Assembly (NCBI RefSeq): GCF_026627445.1
Contig: NZ_JAPNLJ010000038.1
Location: forward strand, 20,152 to 84,151
Length of the DNA: 64,000 nt
Source: Streptomyces sp. H27-H1
GTDB lineage: Bacteria; Actinomycetota; Actinomycetes; Streptomycetales; Streptomycetaceae
Direction of reading: 5' to 3'
Below are positions 39,678-48,906 of the stretch, one piece after another. The position numbers and the translations under genes are program-made. The notes below the pieces were generated by a model. It ran no database searches. It saw only the letters and a program-made list of their open reading frames with translations, and was not told the DNA's origin. Each line of letters begins with the position of its first letter. Position 1 is the first letter of the stretch.

Positions 39678-40457
39678 TCAGCCCACGTCCGCCGGGGGGC
39701 GCCGCTTGCGGGCCATCTTCCGGGCCACGAAGGTGCGCGGGAGGTGGCGGGCCGCGAAGGCGTACGCCTGGTAGCGCCGGCCGGTGATGCTCACGGGGCG
39801 GCGCCGGGCAAGGTCCTTCAGTGCCTGGGCCACGACGTCGCGCGGCTCGAGCCACACCGCGTCGCTCAGGGCGCTGACGTCCATCCCGGCGCGCTCCTGG
39901 AACTCGGTGCGGGTGAATCCCGGCACCACCGCCAGCACGCGGACCCCGTACGGCTCCATGTCCACGCGCAGCGACTCGCTGAAGGCCGTGATCCAGGCCT
40001 TCGCGGCGCCGTACGTCCCGGTCGGCAGCAGTCCGGCCACCGAGGAGATGTTGAGCACCGCGCCGCGGCGGCGCTCGCGCAGGCCCGGGAGCAGTGCGTG
40101 GGTGAGCCGGAGCGGCACCTTGACCAGCAGGTCGAGCATCCGCTCCTCGTCCTCGACCGGGCTGTACGGGAACGGCGCGGGGAGCCCGAAGCCCGCGTTG
40201 TTGACCAGGATGTCGACGGGCCGGGCCCGGTCGGCGAGCCGCTCGGCGACGGATCCGAGCCCGCCCGTGTCGAGCAGGTCGGCGGGCAACACCTCGCAGA
40301 CGGCGCCGAATTCACGGCCGAGGTCCGCGGCGACCGCTTCGAGGCGGTCCTTGTCGCGGGCTACGAGGACGAGGTCGCAGCCCTTGGCGGCGAAGCCGCG
40401 GGCGAAGGCCGCGCCGAGTCCGGCGCTGGCCCCTGTGATCAGTACGGTGGTGGTCAA
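39678..40457 (-). CDS. Short-chain dehydrogenase/reductase
   Basis: The 259-residue classical SDR has the cofactor motif TGASAGLGAAFARG, the NNAG motif (ILVNNAGFG), catalytic Ser in ISSVAGLLP and YGAAK with Tyr/Lys. The C-terminus is very basic (ARKMARKRRPP). Its ATG overlaps the stop of the DUF6545-like membrane gene by four bases, so it is the third gene of an ImmA-membrane protein-SDR operon. The substrate is unknown; similar basic-tailed SDRs are often annotated as lipid-acting. Confidence 0.87.
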   Translation of the reverse strand: MTTTVLITGASAGLGAAFARGFAAKGCDLVLVARDKDRLEAVAADLGREFGAVCEVLPADLLDTGGLGSVAERLADRARPVDILVNNAGFGLPAPFPYSPVEDEERMLDLLVKVPLRLTHALLPGLRERRRGAVLNISSVAGLLPTGTYGAAKAWITAFSESLRVDMEPYGVRVLAVVPGFTRTEFQERAGMDVSALSDAVWLEPRDVVAQALKDLARRRPVSITGRRYQAYAFAARHLPRTFVARKMARKRRPPADVG

Positions 40458-41662
40458 GAGACTTTCGCTTCCTGGCTGTCGAGCGGGGTGAAGCCTGTGA
40501 TGGCCGGTGAGGTGTAGGCCCGGGCGACATCCACGAGGAAGCGGGCCTCGCCTTCCAGGTCACCACCCTCGGCCGAGGTCTGGAGGGCCGCGGGCAGTTC
40601 CAAGGCGCTCTCCTCGCTGCGCTGTTGCGGTCCCCCGGCCAGCTTCGCCTGCCGCGCCTCCTTCAGTACGCAGGCCAGCGCGGCGGCACTGGCCCGCGGT
40701 TCGGGGACTCCGCTGCCCGCCACGTGGCTGCGCGCGAGCTCCGGCACGCCCGGGGCTACGTACTCCCCCAGGATCAGGATGGCGTCGCGGGTCTCGATGA
40801 CCTTGCGGTAGACGAGCAGGTTGCGCGGGACCGGCGGCCACAGCAGCTCCAGCACCCGGCCGGCGCGCGGCTTGTTGAGGGCGACGTGCGGGACGGCGTG
40901 CACCAGGTCGCGCCAGAGCGGCCACAGCCGCCAGGCGGTGGCGATGTCGGAGGCCGTACGGCGGAAGGTGAAGAGCGTCGGGACGAGGATCGCGGCGGCG
41001 CGGAGCAGGCCGTGCACGTTCATCAGCAGCGGGTTCGCGGGCATCGCCCAGGTGAATCCGAACAGCGCCTTGAGCAGGTACACGAACCAGAACACCCCGG
41101 CGAGCCCGGTGCCGAGGCCGAACAGCAGCAGTCCGGCGGCGAGGCCCCGGCTCTCGGCGCGGCGGCTGTAGCGCCAGCAGACGTACACGCAGATGGTGTT
41201 GGCGAGCAGGTGGGCGGAGATCAGCACCAGCCAGTACGCGAGGGAGGGCACCGGGTCGCCGACGGGCGGGATGGTGTGCGTGCCGTGGGCGGGCGCCGCC
41301 GTGTCCAGTACGACGAGGACACTCAGCCACAGGACCGTGCCTGCGCCGGAGGCGATCTGGAGCCGGCGGCCCCGGGTGGCGGCGGCCACGAAGTAGAGAA
41401 CGGCGCCCGCCGAGAGGACGCCGATGAGGTTGCGCACCAGCCCGATGGTGTGTGCGTAGCCCGGATCGCGGCCCATGGCGTAGGCGACGACGTCGGGGAG
41501 GTTCAGGGTCATCGCAGCCGCGGCGGTGGCCACGGCGAGCCACAGGCCCCGCTGGTGCGGGGCACGCAGGGCGCCGGGCGCACGGAGCAGGACCGCGATC
41601 CAGAGGCCTATGACACTGGGGACGGCGAGCGCGTCGCCGAAGGCGATCAGATCAGAAGCCAC
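40454..41662 (-). CDS. MAB_1171c/DUF6545-type membrane protein
   Basis: The protein has about seven membrane segments in the first 240 residues (for example SVIGLWIAVLLRA, LAYWLVLISAHLLANTICVYVCW and GLLLFGLGTGLAGVFWFVYLL), then a cytoplasmic part of about 160 residues with RLWPLWRDLVHAVPHVAL. This is the layout of the putative transporters known as MAB_1171c-like or DUF6545. It follows an ImmA-type peptidase gene, overlapping it by 11 bases if the GTG at 41662 is used. The same pairing occurs widely in actinobacteria as far as I recall. Function unknown. Confidence 0.78.
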   Translation of the reverse strand: MASDLIAFGDALAVPSVIGLWIAVLLRAPGALRAPHQRGLWLAVATAAAAMTLNLPDVVAYAMGRDPGYAHTIGLVRNLIGVLSAGAVLYFVAAATRGRRLQIASGAGTVLWLSVLVVLDTAAPAHGTHTIPPVGDPVPSLAYWLVLISAHLLANTICVYVCWRYSRRAESRGLAAGLLLFGLGTGLAGVFWFVYLLKALFGFTWAMPANPLLMNVHGLLRAAAILVPTLFTFRRTASDIATAWRLWPLWRDLVHAVPHVALNKPRAGRVLELLWPPVPRNLLVYRKVIETRDAILILGEYVAPGVPELARSHVAGSGVPEPRASAAALACVLKEARQAKLAGGPQQRSEESALELPAALQTSAEGGDLEGEARFLVDVARAYTSPAITGFTPLDSQEAKVS

Positions 41663-42197
41663 GGTGGACCGGCCCCCGCCCACGGCGCTCGTAGCCCATC
41701 GCGGACTCCAGCCGGGCGAGCGTGTCCCGGCCCCCGGCTCCGTGGCCCAGGTGCGGGCCGCGGGTGCCCGTGCGGATGCGGATCATGCTGGCGAGCATCT
41801 CCGCCTCCCGCTCCTGGCGGGTGGTGTAGTTGGTGCGCCCGAGCACTGTGGGGACGGGCCCGTGCGCCCCGCCGGCGCCCAGGGGGGTCTCGTCGGGGGC
41901 TTCCAGGGAGTGGTGCCCGAAGAGGATGTGGCCGATCTCGTGGAGCACGATGTGCTCCCGGTGCAGCGGGGTGGTCTGGGCCTCGTAGAAGACGAAGTCC
42001 ACGCTGGCGGTCCCGACCCACAGCCCGCACACTCCGGACTCGGCGGCCTCCTTGGGCAGCGGGTGGAGCCGGATGGGGCGGCCCCGTTGCTCGGCTATCC
42101 GCTCGCACAGTCCGTCCAGGGAGAACGGGTGCGTCAGTTCGAGACGGCCGAGAATCGCCTCGCACCGCTTGCGCAGACTGGGTTGAGGGTGGCGCAT
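41652..42197 (-). CDS. ImmA/IrrE-type metallopeptidase
   Basis: The 181-residue protein has the zinc motif HEIGH within IVLHEIGHILFGHHSLE and a downstream Glu in RQEREAEMLASMI, as in COG2856 (ImmA/IrrE) peptidases. Such enzymes cut repressors or stress regulators, and are sometimes listed as toxin components. There is no helix-turn-helix repressor gene next to it, which is unusual. Instead it is followed by a membrane protein that may be its regulator or signal source. The ATG at 42197 has GAGGG seven bases upstream. Confidence 0.87.
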   Translation of the reverse strand: MRHPQPSLRKRCEAILGRLELTHPFSLDGLCERIAEQRGRPIRLHPLPKEAAESGVCGLWVGTASVDFVFYEAQTTPLHREHIVLHEIGHILFGHHSLEAPDETPLGAGGAHGPVPTVLGRTNYTTRQEREAEMLASMIRIRTGTRGPHLGHGAGGRDTLARLESAMGYERRGRGPVHRGF

Positions 42198-42309
42198 ATT
42201 TTCCCTCTTCGGACCCTTTCTCGGGCAGCGATGATAGGCGTGCGTGGGCATGGGCATGACGTCCTTAAGCCTTCAAAGCGGCCCCGGGAGCGCGGTCCTG
42301 AGGGAAACA

Positions 42310-42346
42310 CGGAAGCCCGCTCGCCGAGTAACGAACGGGCGTTCCG
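42310..42346 (-). terminator. Probable terminator of tex
   Basis: An inverted repeat pairs 42310-42319 with 42336-42346, ten pairs with one bulged base and a 16-base loop. It lies about 90 bases past the tex stop as read on the minus strand. A short T run (GTTTCCC) follows. Confidence 0.45.
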
Positions 42347-42437
42347 TCATGCCTACATATCATCCGGATGAGTTGGCAAGGTATGTCCCCATGTCGGGTG
42401 CCTATTCGGCCAATCCGTCACGGGCTGCCACGAACGG

Positions 42438-44972
42438 CTAGCGCTTGCGGCTGCCCCGCTCGTCGGGGCCGCTGAGCCCCGCACGGCGCAGGGCGTCGGC
42501 CATCGCGCTGTTGGCGGGGGCCGGAGCACCGCCGCCGCCCTGACGTTGACCGCCGCCCTGCCCGCCTTGACCTCCCTGACCTCCCTGCCCGCCTTGGCGG
42601 CGGCCCTTGCCGCCGTCGCGGGAACCGCCCTGACCGCCCTGACCGCCTTGGGCGCCTTGGGTGCGCTCACCGCCGCCCTCGCCGCCGCCCTGACCGCCCT
42701 GGCCCCCCGCCGAGCCGCGCTGCTGCGGAGGCCGGCCGCCACCGCGCCGCTCGCCCCGCTCCTCGCGCTGCCTCGGCGCGCCGCCGCCGGCGGCGCTGCG
42801 CTCCGCCTCGTCCTCCAGCCGCAGCGTCAGCGAGATCCGCTTGCGCGGGATGTCCACGTCCATGACCTTGACCCGGACGATGTCGCCCGGCTTCACCACG
42901 TCCCGCGGGTCCTTGACGAAGGTCTTCGACAGCGCCGAGACGTGCGCCAGCCCGTCCTGGTGGACGCCGATGTCGATGAAGGCGCCGAAGGCGGCCACAT
43001 TGGTGACCACGCCCTCCAGGATCATCCCGGGGGCCAGGTCGCCGATCTTCTCGACGCCCTCCTTGAAGGTCGCCGTCTTGAACGCGGGCCGCGGGTCACG
43101 GCCCGGCTTCTCCAGCTCGCGCAGGATGTCCGTGACCGTCGGCAGACCGAAGGCCTCGGTGACGAACTGCTCCGGCCGCAGCGAGCGCAGTACGCCGGTG
43201 TTGCCGATCAGGGCCGCCACCTCGCTGCCCGCCGTCTTGCCCATGGTGCGGACCACCGGGTAGGCCTCGGGGTGCACGCTGGAGGAGTCCAGCGGGTCGT
43301 CCCCGTCGCGGATCCGCAGGAAGCCCGCGCACTGCTCGTACGCCTTCGGGCCGAGCCGGGCCACGTCCTTGAGCCCCTTGCGGTTGCGGAAGGGGCCGTT
43401 GGCGTCGCGGTGCGCCACGATGTTCTCGGCAAGTCCGCCGCTGATGCCCGACACGCGCGAAAGCAGCGGCGCGGAGGCGGTGTTGACGTCGACGCCGACG
43501 CCGTTCACACAGTCCTCGACCACGGCGTCGAGCGAGCGCGAGAGCTTCATCTCGGACAGGTCGTGCTGGTACTGGCCGACACCGATCGACTTCGGGTCGA
43601 TCTTCACCAGTTCGGCGAGCGGGTCCTGCAGGCGCCGGGCGATGGAGACCGCGCCGCGCAACGACACGTCCATGTCCGGGAGTTCCTGGGAGGCGAAGGC
43701 GGACGCCGAGTACACGGAGGCGCCGGCCTCCGAGACCATCACCTTGGTGAGCTTCAGCTCGGGGTGGCGGGTGATGAGGTCCGCGGCGAGCTTGTCGGTC
43801 TCCCGGGAGGCGGTGCCGTTGCCGATGGCGACGAGGTCGACCGCGTGCTGCTCGGCGAGGCGCGCCAGTTTGGCGAGCGCGTCGTCCCACTTGTTGGCGG
43901 GCACGTGCGGGTAGATCACCTCGGTGGCGACCACCTTGCCGGTGGCGTCCACGACGGCGACCTTCACACCGGTGCGGAACCCCGGGTCCAGCCCGAGCGT
44001 CGCACGGGTGCCTGCGGGTGCGGCGAGCAGCAGGTCGCGAAGGTTGGACGCGAAGACCCGTACCGCCTCGTCCTCGGCGGCGGCGCGCAGCCGCGACCGC
44101 AGGTCGATCCCGAGGTGCACCTGGATCTTCGTGCGCCAGGCCCAGCGGACGGTGTCGGCAAGCCACTTGTCGCCGGGGCGGCCGCGGTCGTTGATGCCGA
44201 AGCGGCGGGCGACCATGCCCTCGTAGGTGGAGGGCCCGGGAGTCTCGCTCGGCTCCTCCGGCTCCAGGGTGAGGTCGAGGACGTCCTCCTTCTCTCCGCG
44301 CAGCATGGCGAGCACGCGGTGCGAGGGGAGGGCGGTGAACGGCTCGGTGAACTCGAAGTAGTCGGCGAACTTGGCGCCCGCCTCCTCCTTGCCCTCGCGG
44401 ACCTTCGCGGCGAGCCGGCCGCGGCCCCACATGCGCTCGCGCAGTTCGCCGATGAGGTCGGCGTCCTCGCCGAACTTCTCGGTGAGGACGGCGCGGGCGC
44501 CCTCCAAGGCGGCGGCCGGGTCGGCCACGCCCTTGTCCGCGTCCACGAACGCGGCTGCCGCGACGGCCGGTTCCACCGACGGGTCGGCGAGCAGCCCCTC
44601 GGCGAGCGGCGCGAGGCCGGCCTCGCGGGCGATCTGTGCCTTGGTGCGGCGCTTGGTCTTGAAGGGGAGGTAGATGTCCTCCAACCGGGCCTTGGTGTCG
44701 GCCGCGTTGATACGGGCCTCCAGTTCGGCGTCGAGCTTGCCCTGCTCCCGTACCGAGTCGAGGATCGCCGCGCGCCGGTCCTCCAGCTCGCGCAGGTAGC
44801 GCAGCCGCTCCTCCAGGGTGCGCAGCTGGGCGTCGTCGAGCATCTCGGTCGCTTCCTTGCGGTAGCGCGCGATGAACGGCACGGTCGAGCCGCCGTCGAG
44901 CAGCTCGACGGCGGACTTGACCTGCCGCTCCCGTACGCCGAGCTCCTCGGCGATCCTGCCTTCGATGGACAT
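42438..44972 (-). CDS. tex: Tex family RNA-binding transcription accessory protein with Gly/Gln-rich tail
   Basis: The 844-residue protein follows the Tex layout. An N-terminal helical domain begins MSIEGRIAEELGVRERQVKSAVELL. The YqgF/RNase H-like domain has TLGLDPGFRTGVKVAVVD. A helix-hairpin-helix part follows with VGVDVNTASAPLLSRVSGI and RNRKGLKDVARLGPKAYEQCAGFLRI. An S1 domain contains GMILEGVVTNVAAFGAFIDIG. The last 100 residues are a low-complexity GGQGG/RGG-rich tail, longer than in model Tex proteins. The ATG at 44972 was chosen from homology; the long frame above it is not coding. Tex acts in transcription elongation and RNA binding. Confidence 0.92.
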   Translation of the reverse strand: MSIEGRIAEELGVRERQVKSAVELLDGGSTVPFIARYRKEATEMLDDAQLRTLEERLRYLRELEDRRAAILDSVREQGKLDAELEARINAADTKARLEDIYLPFKTKRRTKAQIAREAGLAPLAEGLLADPSVEPAVAAAAFVDADKGVADPAAALEGARAVLTEKFGEDADLIGELRERMWGRGRLAAKVREGKEEAGAKFADYFEFTEPFTALPSHRVLAMLRGEKEDVLDLTLEPEEPSETPGPSTYEGMVARRFGINDRGRPGDKWLADTVRWAWRTKIQVHLGIDLRSRLRAAAEDEAVRVFASNLRDLLLAAPAGTRATLGLDPGFRTGVKVAVVDATGKVVATEVIYPHVPANKWDDALAKLARLAEQHAVDLVAIGNGTASRETDKLAADLITRHPELKLTKVMVSEAGASVYSASAFASQELPDMDVSLRGAVSIARRLQDPLAELVKIDPKSIGVGQYQHDLSEMKLSRSLDAVVEDCVNGVGVDVNTASAPLLSRVSGISGGLAENIVAHRDANGPFRNRKGLKDVARLGPKAYEQCAGFLRIRDGDDPLDSSSVHPEAYPVVRTMGKTAGSEVAALIGNTGVLRSLRPEQFVTEAFGLPTVTDILRELEKPGRDPRPAFKTATFKEGVEKIGDLAPGMILEGVVTNVAAFGAFIDIGVHQDGLAHVSALSKTFVKDPRDVVKPGDIVRVKVMDVDIPRKRISLTLRLEDEAERSAAGGGAPRQREERGERRGGGRPPQQRGSAGGQGGQGGGEGGGERTQGAQGGQGGQGGSRDGGKGRRQGGQGGQGGQGGQGGGQRQGGGGAPAPANSAMADALRRAGLSGPDERGSRKR

Positions 44973-45105
44973 CGTCACTGTGCGGTCCCGCCTGCCTTCG
45001 TACGTATGCGTGATGCAGTTGCGTGCAGTTGCGTGCTGCGTCGGAAGGCTGCCAATTGTGGCAGGTGGCGGCGGCGGACGTCGGGAACCGGGCCCGGCCC
45101 GGGTC

Positions 45106-45969
45106 TCAGGCCTTGCCGAGGAGGTCTCCGGGGAAGGCCCCGGCGGCGTAGGCCCGCATGGTGAAACCGCCGCCGATCTCCGCGAGCCGGGCGAGTCCGG
45201 CCGCGCCGAGGTGCTCGTAGGGAGCCTCGTCCAGGCGGTCGGTCTCCGTTTCCAGCTCCGCGCGCAGCGCCGTGCCCTCGGCCGTGAGCTCACCCGCCGC
45301 GTCCAGCAGTCCGCGGGTACGCAGCCGGCCGGCGGCCGCGTCGAGGTCGCCCTGGTCCCAGCCGCGGATGGCCTTGAGGTACTTCGGGGTCATGCCGCGG
45401 CCGGTGGCGGTGTGGCTGAGCAGGGCCTCGACCGGGTCCAGGCCTACGGTGAGCAGGGCGACGAGGTGCCCGTCGCCGCGGTGCTCGCGCAGCAGGGTCG
45501 TGGCGTGCCACAGCTTGAGGTGCGGCTCCTCGGGTACGGGGAGGTCCGCGTGGGCCGAGTAGAGCGTACGGGCGTGCCGGGTGCAGGCCTCGCTCGCGCG
45601 CATCGCCAGCTCGGCGGCCTCTGCCATCTCGGGGGACCCGATGGCCTCCTCGCCGAGGAGCCGGCGCAGCGTGGTGTCCGCGGCCCTCAGCCGGGCGGCG
45701 AGGACCTGGCCTGGGGTGGCGGTCTCCCAGACGGCGGGCAGGTGCCGGGCGACCAGGTCGTGGCGGTAGTTGTAGAAGGTGGCCGTCACGGTGCCCGCGC
45801 CGACCGCGCCCATGGCGGCGGAGCGGGAGGAGAGGTTGACCGCGGCGCGGTCGGCGATCCCGAGGGCGGCGAATTCCTTGCCGAGGTCGGGCGAGAAGTA
45901 GACGGTGGAGTGCAGCGGGTTGATCGCCCCGTGCCAACAGCGGCGGGCGGCGTGCGCGGGAAGGTTCAT
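45106..45969 (-). CDS. SCO6745-family protein
   Basis: The 287-residue protein begins NLPAHAARRCWHGAINPLHSTVYFSP and has ATFYNYRHDLVARHLPAVWETATP, CTRHARTLYSAHADLPVP, LKLWHATTLLREHRGDGHLVALL and LTAEGTALRAELE. These blocks are those of a family named after Streptomyces coelicolor SCO6745. The C-terminal third looks winged-helix-like. The function is not known to me. It lies upstream of tex on the same strand, with a 133-base gap. Confidence 0.8.
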   Translation of the reverse strand: MNLPAHAARRCWHGAINPLHSTVYFSPDLGKEFAALGIADRAAVNLSSRSAAMGAVGAGTVTATFYNYRHDLVARHLPAVWETATPGQVLAARLRAADTTLRRLLGEEAIGSPEMAEAAELAMRASEACTRHARTLYSAHADLPVPEEPHLKLWHATTLLREHRGDGHLVALLTVGLDPVEALLSHTATGRGMTPKYLKAIRGWDQGDLDAAAGRLRTRGLLDAAGELTAEGTALRAELETETDRLDEAPYEHLGAAGLARLAEIGGGFTMRAYAAGAFPGDLLGKA

Positions 45970-46028
45970 GACGGCAGGTTACCGACTGTTTGGTATGGCG
46001 AGAAGGGCGGGGCCCGCCCGACGGGTCC

Positions 46029-46052
46029 GCGGGGTGCGGGGTGCGGGGTGCG
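46029..46052. repeat. Heptanucleotide tandem repeat
   Basis: The unit GCGGGGT occurs three times in succession, followed by GCGG, just downstream of the small membrane protein gene (minus). It is a simple G-rich tract. Confidence 0.6.
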
Positions 46053-46053
46053 G

Positions 46054-46380
46054 CTACCGGCCCCGCTCCCACCCGCCGACCGGTCCCTGCTGCGGAGTCC
46101 ACCAGGACATCAGCCCCCACGCGGCCAGGGCGATCGCCAGGGCCGCGAGGACGGGGCCCAGGGTGCGGTGGCCGCGGGCCGCCCCGTACGCGGCCACCGG
46201 GATCAGGGCTCCGCAGAGGAGGATCAGGGGCAGGTCGACGAAGAGGACGGAGAGGTCCTGGTCCTGGCTCTCGAACCCGCCGTCGAGGGAGTACCCCGCC
46301 CGCAGCACCCAGATCATCGCGCCGGCCAAGGCACCGACGCCGGCGAGTATGCGGGGGGCCGTCCGGATTCTGTGGATCAC
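46054..46380 (-). CDS. Small hypothetical membrane protein
   Basis: The 108-residue protein starts at GTG 46380 and has three hydrophobic segments (ILAGVGALAGAMIWVL, LSVLFVDLPLILLCGALIPVAAYG and LGPVLAALAIALAAWGLMSWW), with a charged loop SLDGGFESQDQD after the first. I do not recognise a family. It stands alone between the SCO6745-family gene and an isochorismatase-like gene. The codon usage and membrane pattern argue that it is real. Confidence 0.65.
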   Translation of the reverse strand: MIHRIRTAPRILAGVGALAGAMIWVLRAGYSLDGGFESQDQDLSVLFVDLPLILLCGALIPVAAYGAARGHRTLGPVLAALAIALAAWGLMSWWTPQQGPVGGWERGR

Positions 46381-46493
46381 GGCCTGGTCCGATCTTCGGC
46401 GAGGAGGGACGGGGAGAGTACCAAGCCGGAAACACGGCTGCCCCCTCTTCGCACCGTCCTGCGCGAAGAGGGGGAAAGGGCCGCGGCCTGGCG

Positions 46494-47069
46494 CTACTTG
46501 AGCTCGGCGCCGGTGGCGACGACCACCCCGTAGAGCTCGGTGACCGTGGCGAGGGCCGCCTGGTGGATCTGCCGTGCCGTCAGGGCGCCCGCCGGGCTCT
46601 CCAGCGCCCGCGTGGCCGAGGCGTCGGCGACGACGGTGGGGGCGTAACCGTTCAGGAAGGCGCCCTCGGTGGTGAACAGGGTGCACATGTTGGTCATGAA
46701 CCCGGCGATGATCAGGTTCTTGCGGCCGGTGGCCTCGATGATCTCGTGGAGATCAGTGCGGTGGAAGCCGTTCGGAACGGACTTGGTGACGACGGCCTCG
46801 CCGGCTCGGGGGGCGACGGAGGCGTGGAGGGTGCCCGGCTCGGTGTCGATGCCGTAGCCGCCGTCACGTAGGTGCACGACGGGGGTCCCGGCCTCGCGGG
46901 CCCGGGCGAGGAGCCGGGAGGCGCAGGCGAGCGCCGGTTCCCAGCCGTCGAGTTCCATGACTCCGGCGGTGTAGGTGTTCTGGTAGTCGACCAGGACCAG
47001 GACCGCGTTCTCGAAGGTCGCGGGGGTCTCGTCGAAGCCGTTGAGCCGGCGCAGGGTGGTGGTAGCCAT
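46494..47069 (-). CDS. Isochorismatase-family cysteine hydrolase
   Basis: The 191-residue protein has the catalytic triad of the family: Asp28 in LVLVDYQNTY, Lys96 in VVTKSVPNGF and Cys129 in AGFMTNMCTLFTTEGAFLNGY. These enzymes hydrolyse isochorismate, nicotinamide or similar amides or ethers. The substrate is unknown, as no pathway gene is near. The ATG at 47069 begins MATTTLRRLNGFD. Confidence 0.87.
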   Translation of the reverse strand: MATTTLRRLNGFDETPATFENAVLVLVDYQNTYTAGVMELDGWEPALACASRLLARAREAGTPVVHLRDGGYGIDTEPGTLHASVAPRAGEAVVTKSVPNGFHRTDLHEIIEATGRKNLIIAGFMTNMCTLFTTEGAFLNGYAPTVVADASATRALESPAGALTARQIHQAALATVTELYGVVVATGAELK

Positions 47070-47360
47070 AGGGGTGCCGTTCTCACGAGGGTGGGGGTGC
47101 GGCCGACGCGGGCCACGTCCACCACGCTAGGACGCCGCGAGCGCCCGGGCAATGACGGCCGATCCGCAGATACGGACATCGGTCCGGGCAGGCCAGGGGT
47201 GGGGCGCGGGGTGTCGCGGACGCTCGGATCACTCGGTTCGGCACGGGCGTTTTTCAGACGCGTGGCGATCGTGTGACAGCAGGGGCCATGGACATGACGT
47301 GGGGCGCCGGGCGTGAATACGGTCGAACGGAAGCCACTCCCCTACCCCTTGGAGTTCAAG

Positions 47361-48872
47361 GTGCACCGCAAAGTCATCGCCCCGAGCGTGCTCGCCGCTT
47401 CCCTTCTGCTGGTGATCCCGGCGTCGGCGGCAAGTTCCGTTCCGGGCGCACCGGGTATCGGCGATCCCTACTACCCGGCCAGCGGCAACGGCGGGTACGA
47501 GGTGTCCCACTACGACCTGCGCCTGCAGTACCAGCCGAAGACGGACCTGCTGGAGGGCACCGCCACCCTGCTCACCACCGCCAAGCAGGACCTGTCCCGG
47601 TTCAACCTCGACTTCGGCCTGGACGTCAGCGAGATCCGGGTCAACGGGGTCAAGGCGAAGTTCGCCAAGTCCGGCGCCTCCGAGCTGGAGGTCACCCCGG
47701 CCTCCCCGCTCCAGCGGGGCCGGCAGTCGAGCGTGGTCGTCAAGTACGCGGGCAAGCCTTCGGAGTTCAAGGTCGACGGCTGGTCCGCCTGGCAGCGCAC
47801 CCCGGACGGCGGCGTCGCCGCGCAGGAGCCCGATGCGGCGGCCTGGTGGTTCCCGAGCAACGACCACCCGCTCGACAAGGCCACCTTCGACGTTTCGGTG
47901 AACGTGCCCGACGGAACTGCTGCCATCAGCAACGGCGTTCTGCAGTCGCAGAGTTCACGCCTCGGCTGGACCCGGTACAACTGGCGCTCGAACAAGCCGC
48001 AGGCCACGTACCTCGCCACGCTGGCGGTCGGCAAGTTCGACATCACCACCGACAAGACGTCGAGCGGGCTGCCGATCCTGAACGCCTACAGCCAGGACCT
48101 CGGCGACAACGCGGGCGCGGCGCGCGCGAGCGTGGAGCGGACCGGTGAGGTCGCGGAGTGGCTGGAGGGGGTGTTCGGGCCGTACCCCTTCAACGCGCTC
48201 GGCGGGTACGTCCCCAACGTGCCCAGCGGGTTCGCGCTGGAGACGCAGACCCGGCCGTTCTACAGCCCCAAGCAGTTCGCGAACGGGGCGAACGTGTCCG
48301 TGGTCGTGCACGAGCTGGCCCACCAGTGGTACGGGGACAGCGTCTCCGTGGACGGCTGGAAGGACATCTGGGTCAACGAGGGCTTCGCCCGCTACAGCCA
48401 GTGGCTGTGGTCGGAGAAGGAGGGCGAGGGCACCGCACAGGAGCTCGCCGACTGGGCATACGGGCAGCGGCCGGCCGAGGACCCGTTCTGGCAGGTCAAG
48501 CCGGGTGACCCAGGTCCGGAGAACCAGTTCCACGGGGCCGTCTACGACCGGGGCGCGATTGCCGTCCAGGCGCTGCGCAACCAGGTCGGCGACGAGAAGT
48601 TCTTCCGGATCCTGAAGGGCTGGCCGACCGAGCGGGCCTACGGCAACGCCAAGGTCGGCGACTTCGTCCGCTACGCGGAGAAGATCTCGAACCAGCCGCT
48701 CGCGCAGCTCTTCGAGACCTGGCTCTACACCCCGGGCAAGCCGGCCGCCTCGGCCCTGAACCCGGCCGCCTCGCCGGCCGCCCGCACCTTCAAGTCGCCG
48801 GCCAAGCCGGCTGCCGAGCCGAAGTCCTGGAAGAAGATCTCCGCGACGGACACCGTGCACGACGCGCACTGA
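47361..48872 (+). CDS. Secreted M1-family zinc metallopeptidase
   Basis: The 503-residue precursor begins VHRKVIAPSVLAASLLLVIPASA, a clean signal peptide. I take the GTG at 47361 with GGAG six bases upstream, rather than 47313, which would bury the signal. The catalytic domain has the zinc motif HELAHQWYGD (His317, Glu318, His321) and NEGFARY (Glu340). In place of the usual GxMEN exopeptidase motif it has SGFALETQ, as in many actinobacterial members. The ERAP-like C-terminal domain is missing, so it is a short form. The last 50 residues are Ala/Pro/Lys-rich. It should act outside the cell on peptides. Confidence 0.9.
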   Translation: MHRKVIAPSVLAASLLLVIPASAASSVPGAPGIGDPYYPASGNGGYEVSHYDLRLQYQPKTDLLEGTATLLTTAKQDLSRFNLDFGLDVSEIRVNGVKAKFAKSGASELEVTPASPLQRGRQSSVVVKYAGKPSEFKVDGWSAWQRTPDGGVAAQEPDAAAWWFPSNDHPLDKATFDVSVNVPDGTAAISNGVLQSQSSRLGWTRYNWRSNKPQATYLATLAVGKFDITTDKTSSGLPILNAYSQDLGDNAGAARASVERTGEVAEWLEGVFGPYPFNALGGYVPNVPSGFALETQTRPFYSPKQFANGANVSVVVHELAHQWYGDSVSVDGWKDIWVNEGFARYSQWLWSEKEGEGTAQELADWAYGQRPAEDPFWQVKPGDPGPENQFHGAVYDRGAIAVQALRNQVGDEKFFRILKGWPTERAYGNAKVGDFVRYAEKISNQPLAQLFETWLYTPGKPAASALNPAASPAARTFKSPAKPAAEPKSWKKISATDTVHDAH

Positions 48873-48906
48873 TCCGCCGCCGTACGCGCTCGCGCGCCGG
48901 CGCCCC

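Noticed and set aside
37648..39855. Long minus-strand frame opposite the ABC-F gene
   Set aside because: The plus strand has two complete ABC cassettes; the opposite frame has only repetitive composition.
42546..45164. An 872-codon plus-strand frame opposite tex
   Set aside because: Tex has all domains on the minus strand; this frame is a mirror of it.
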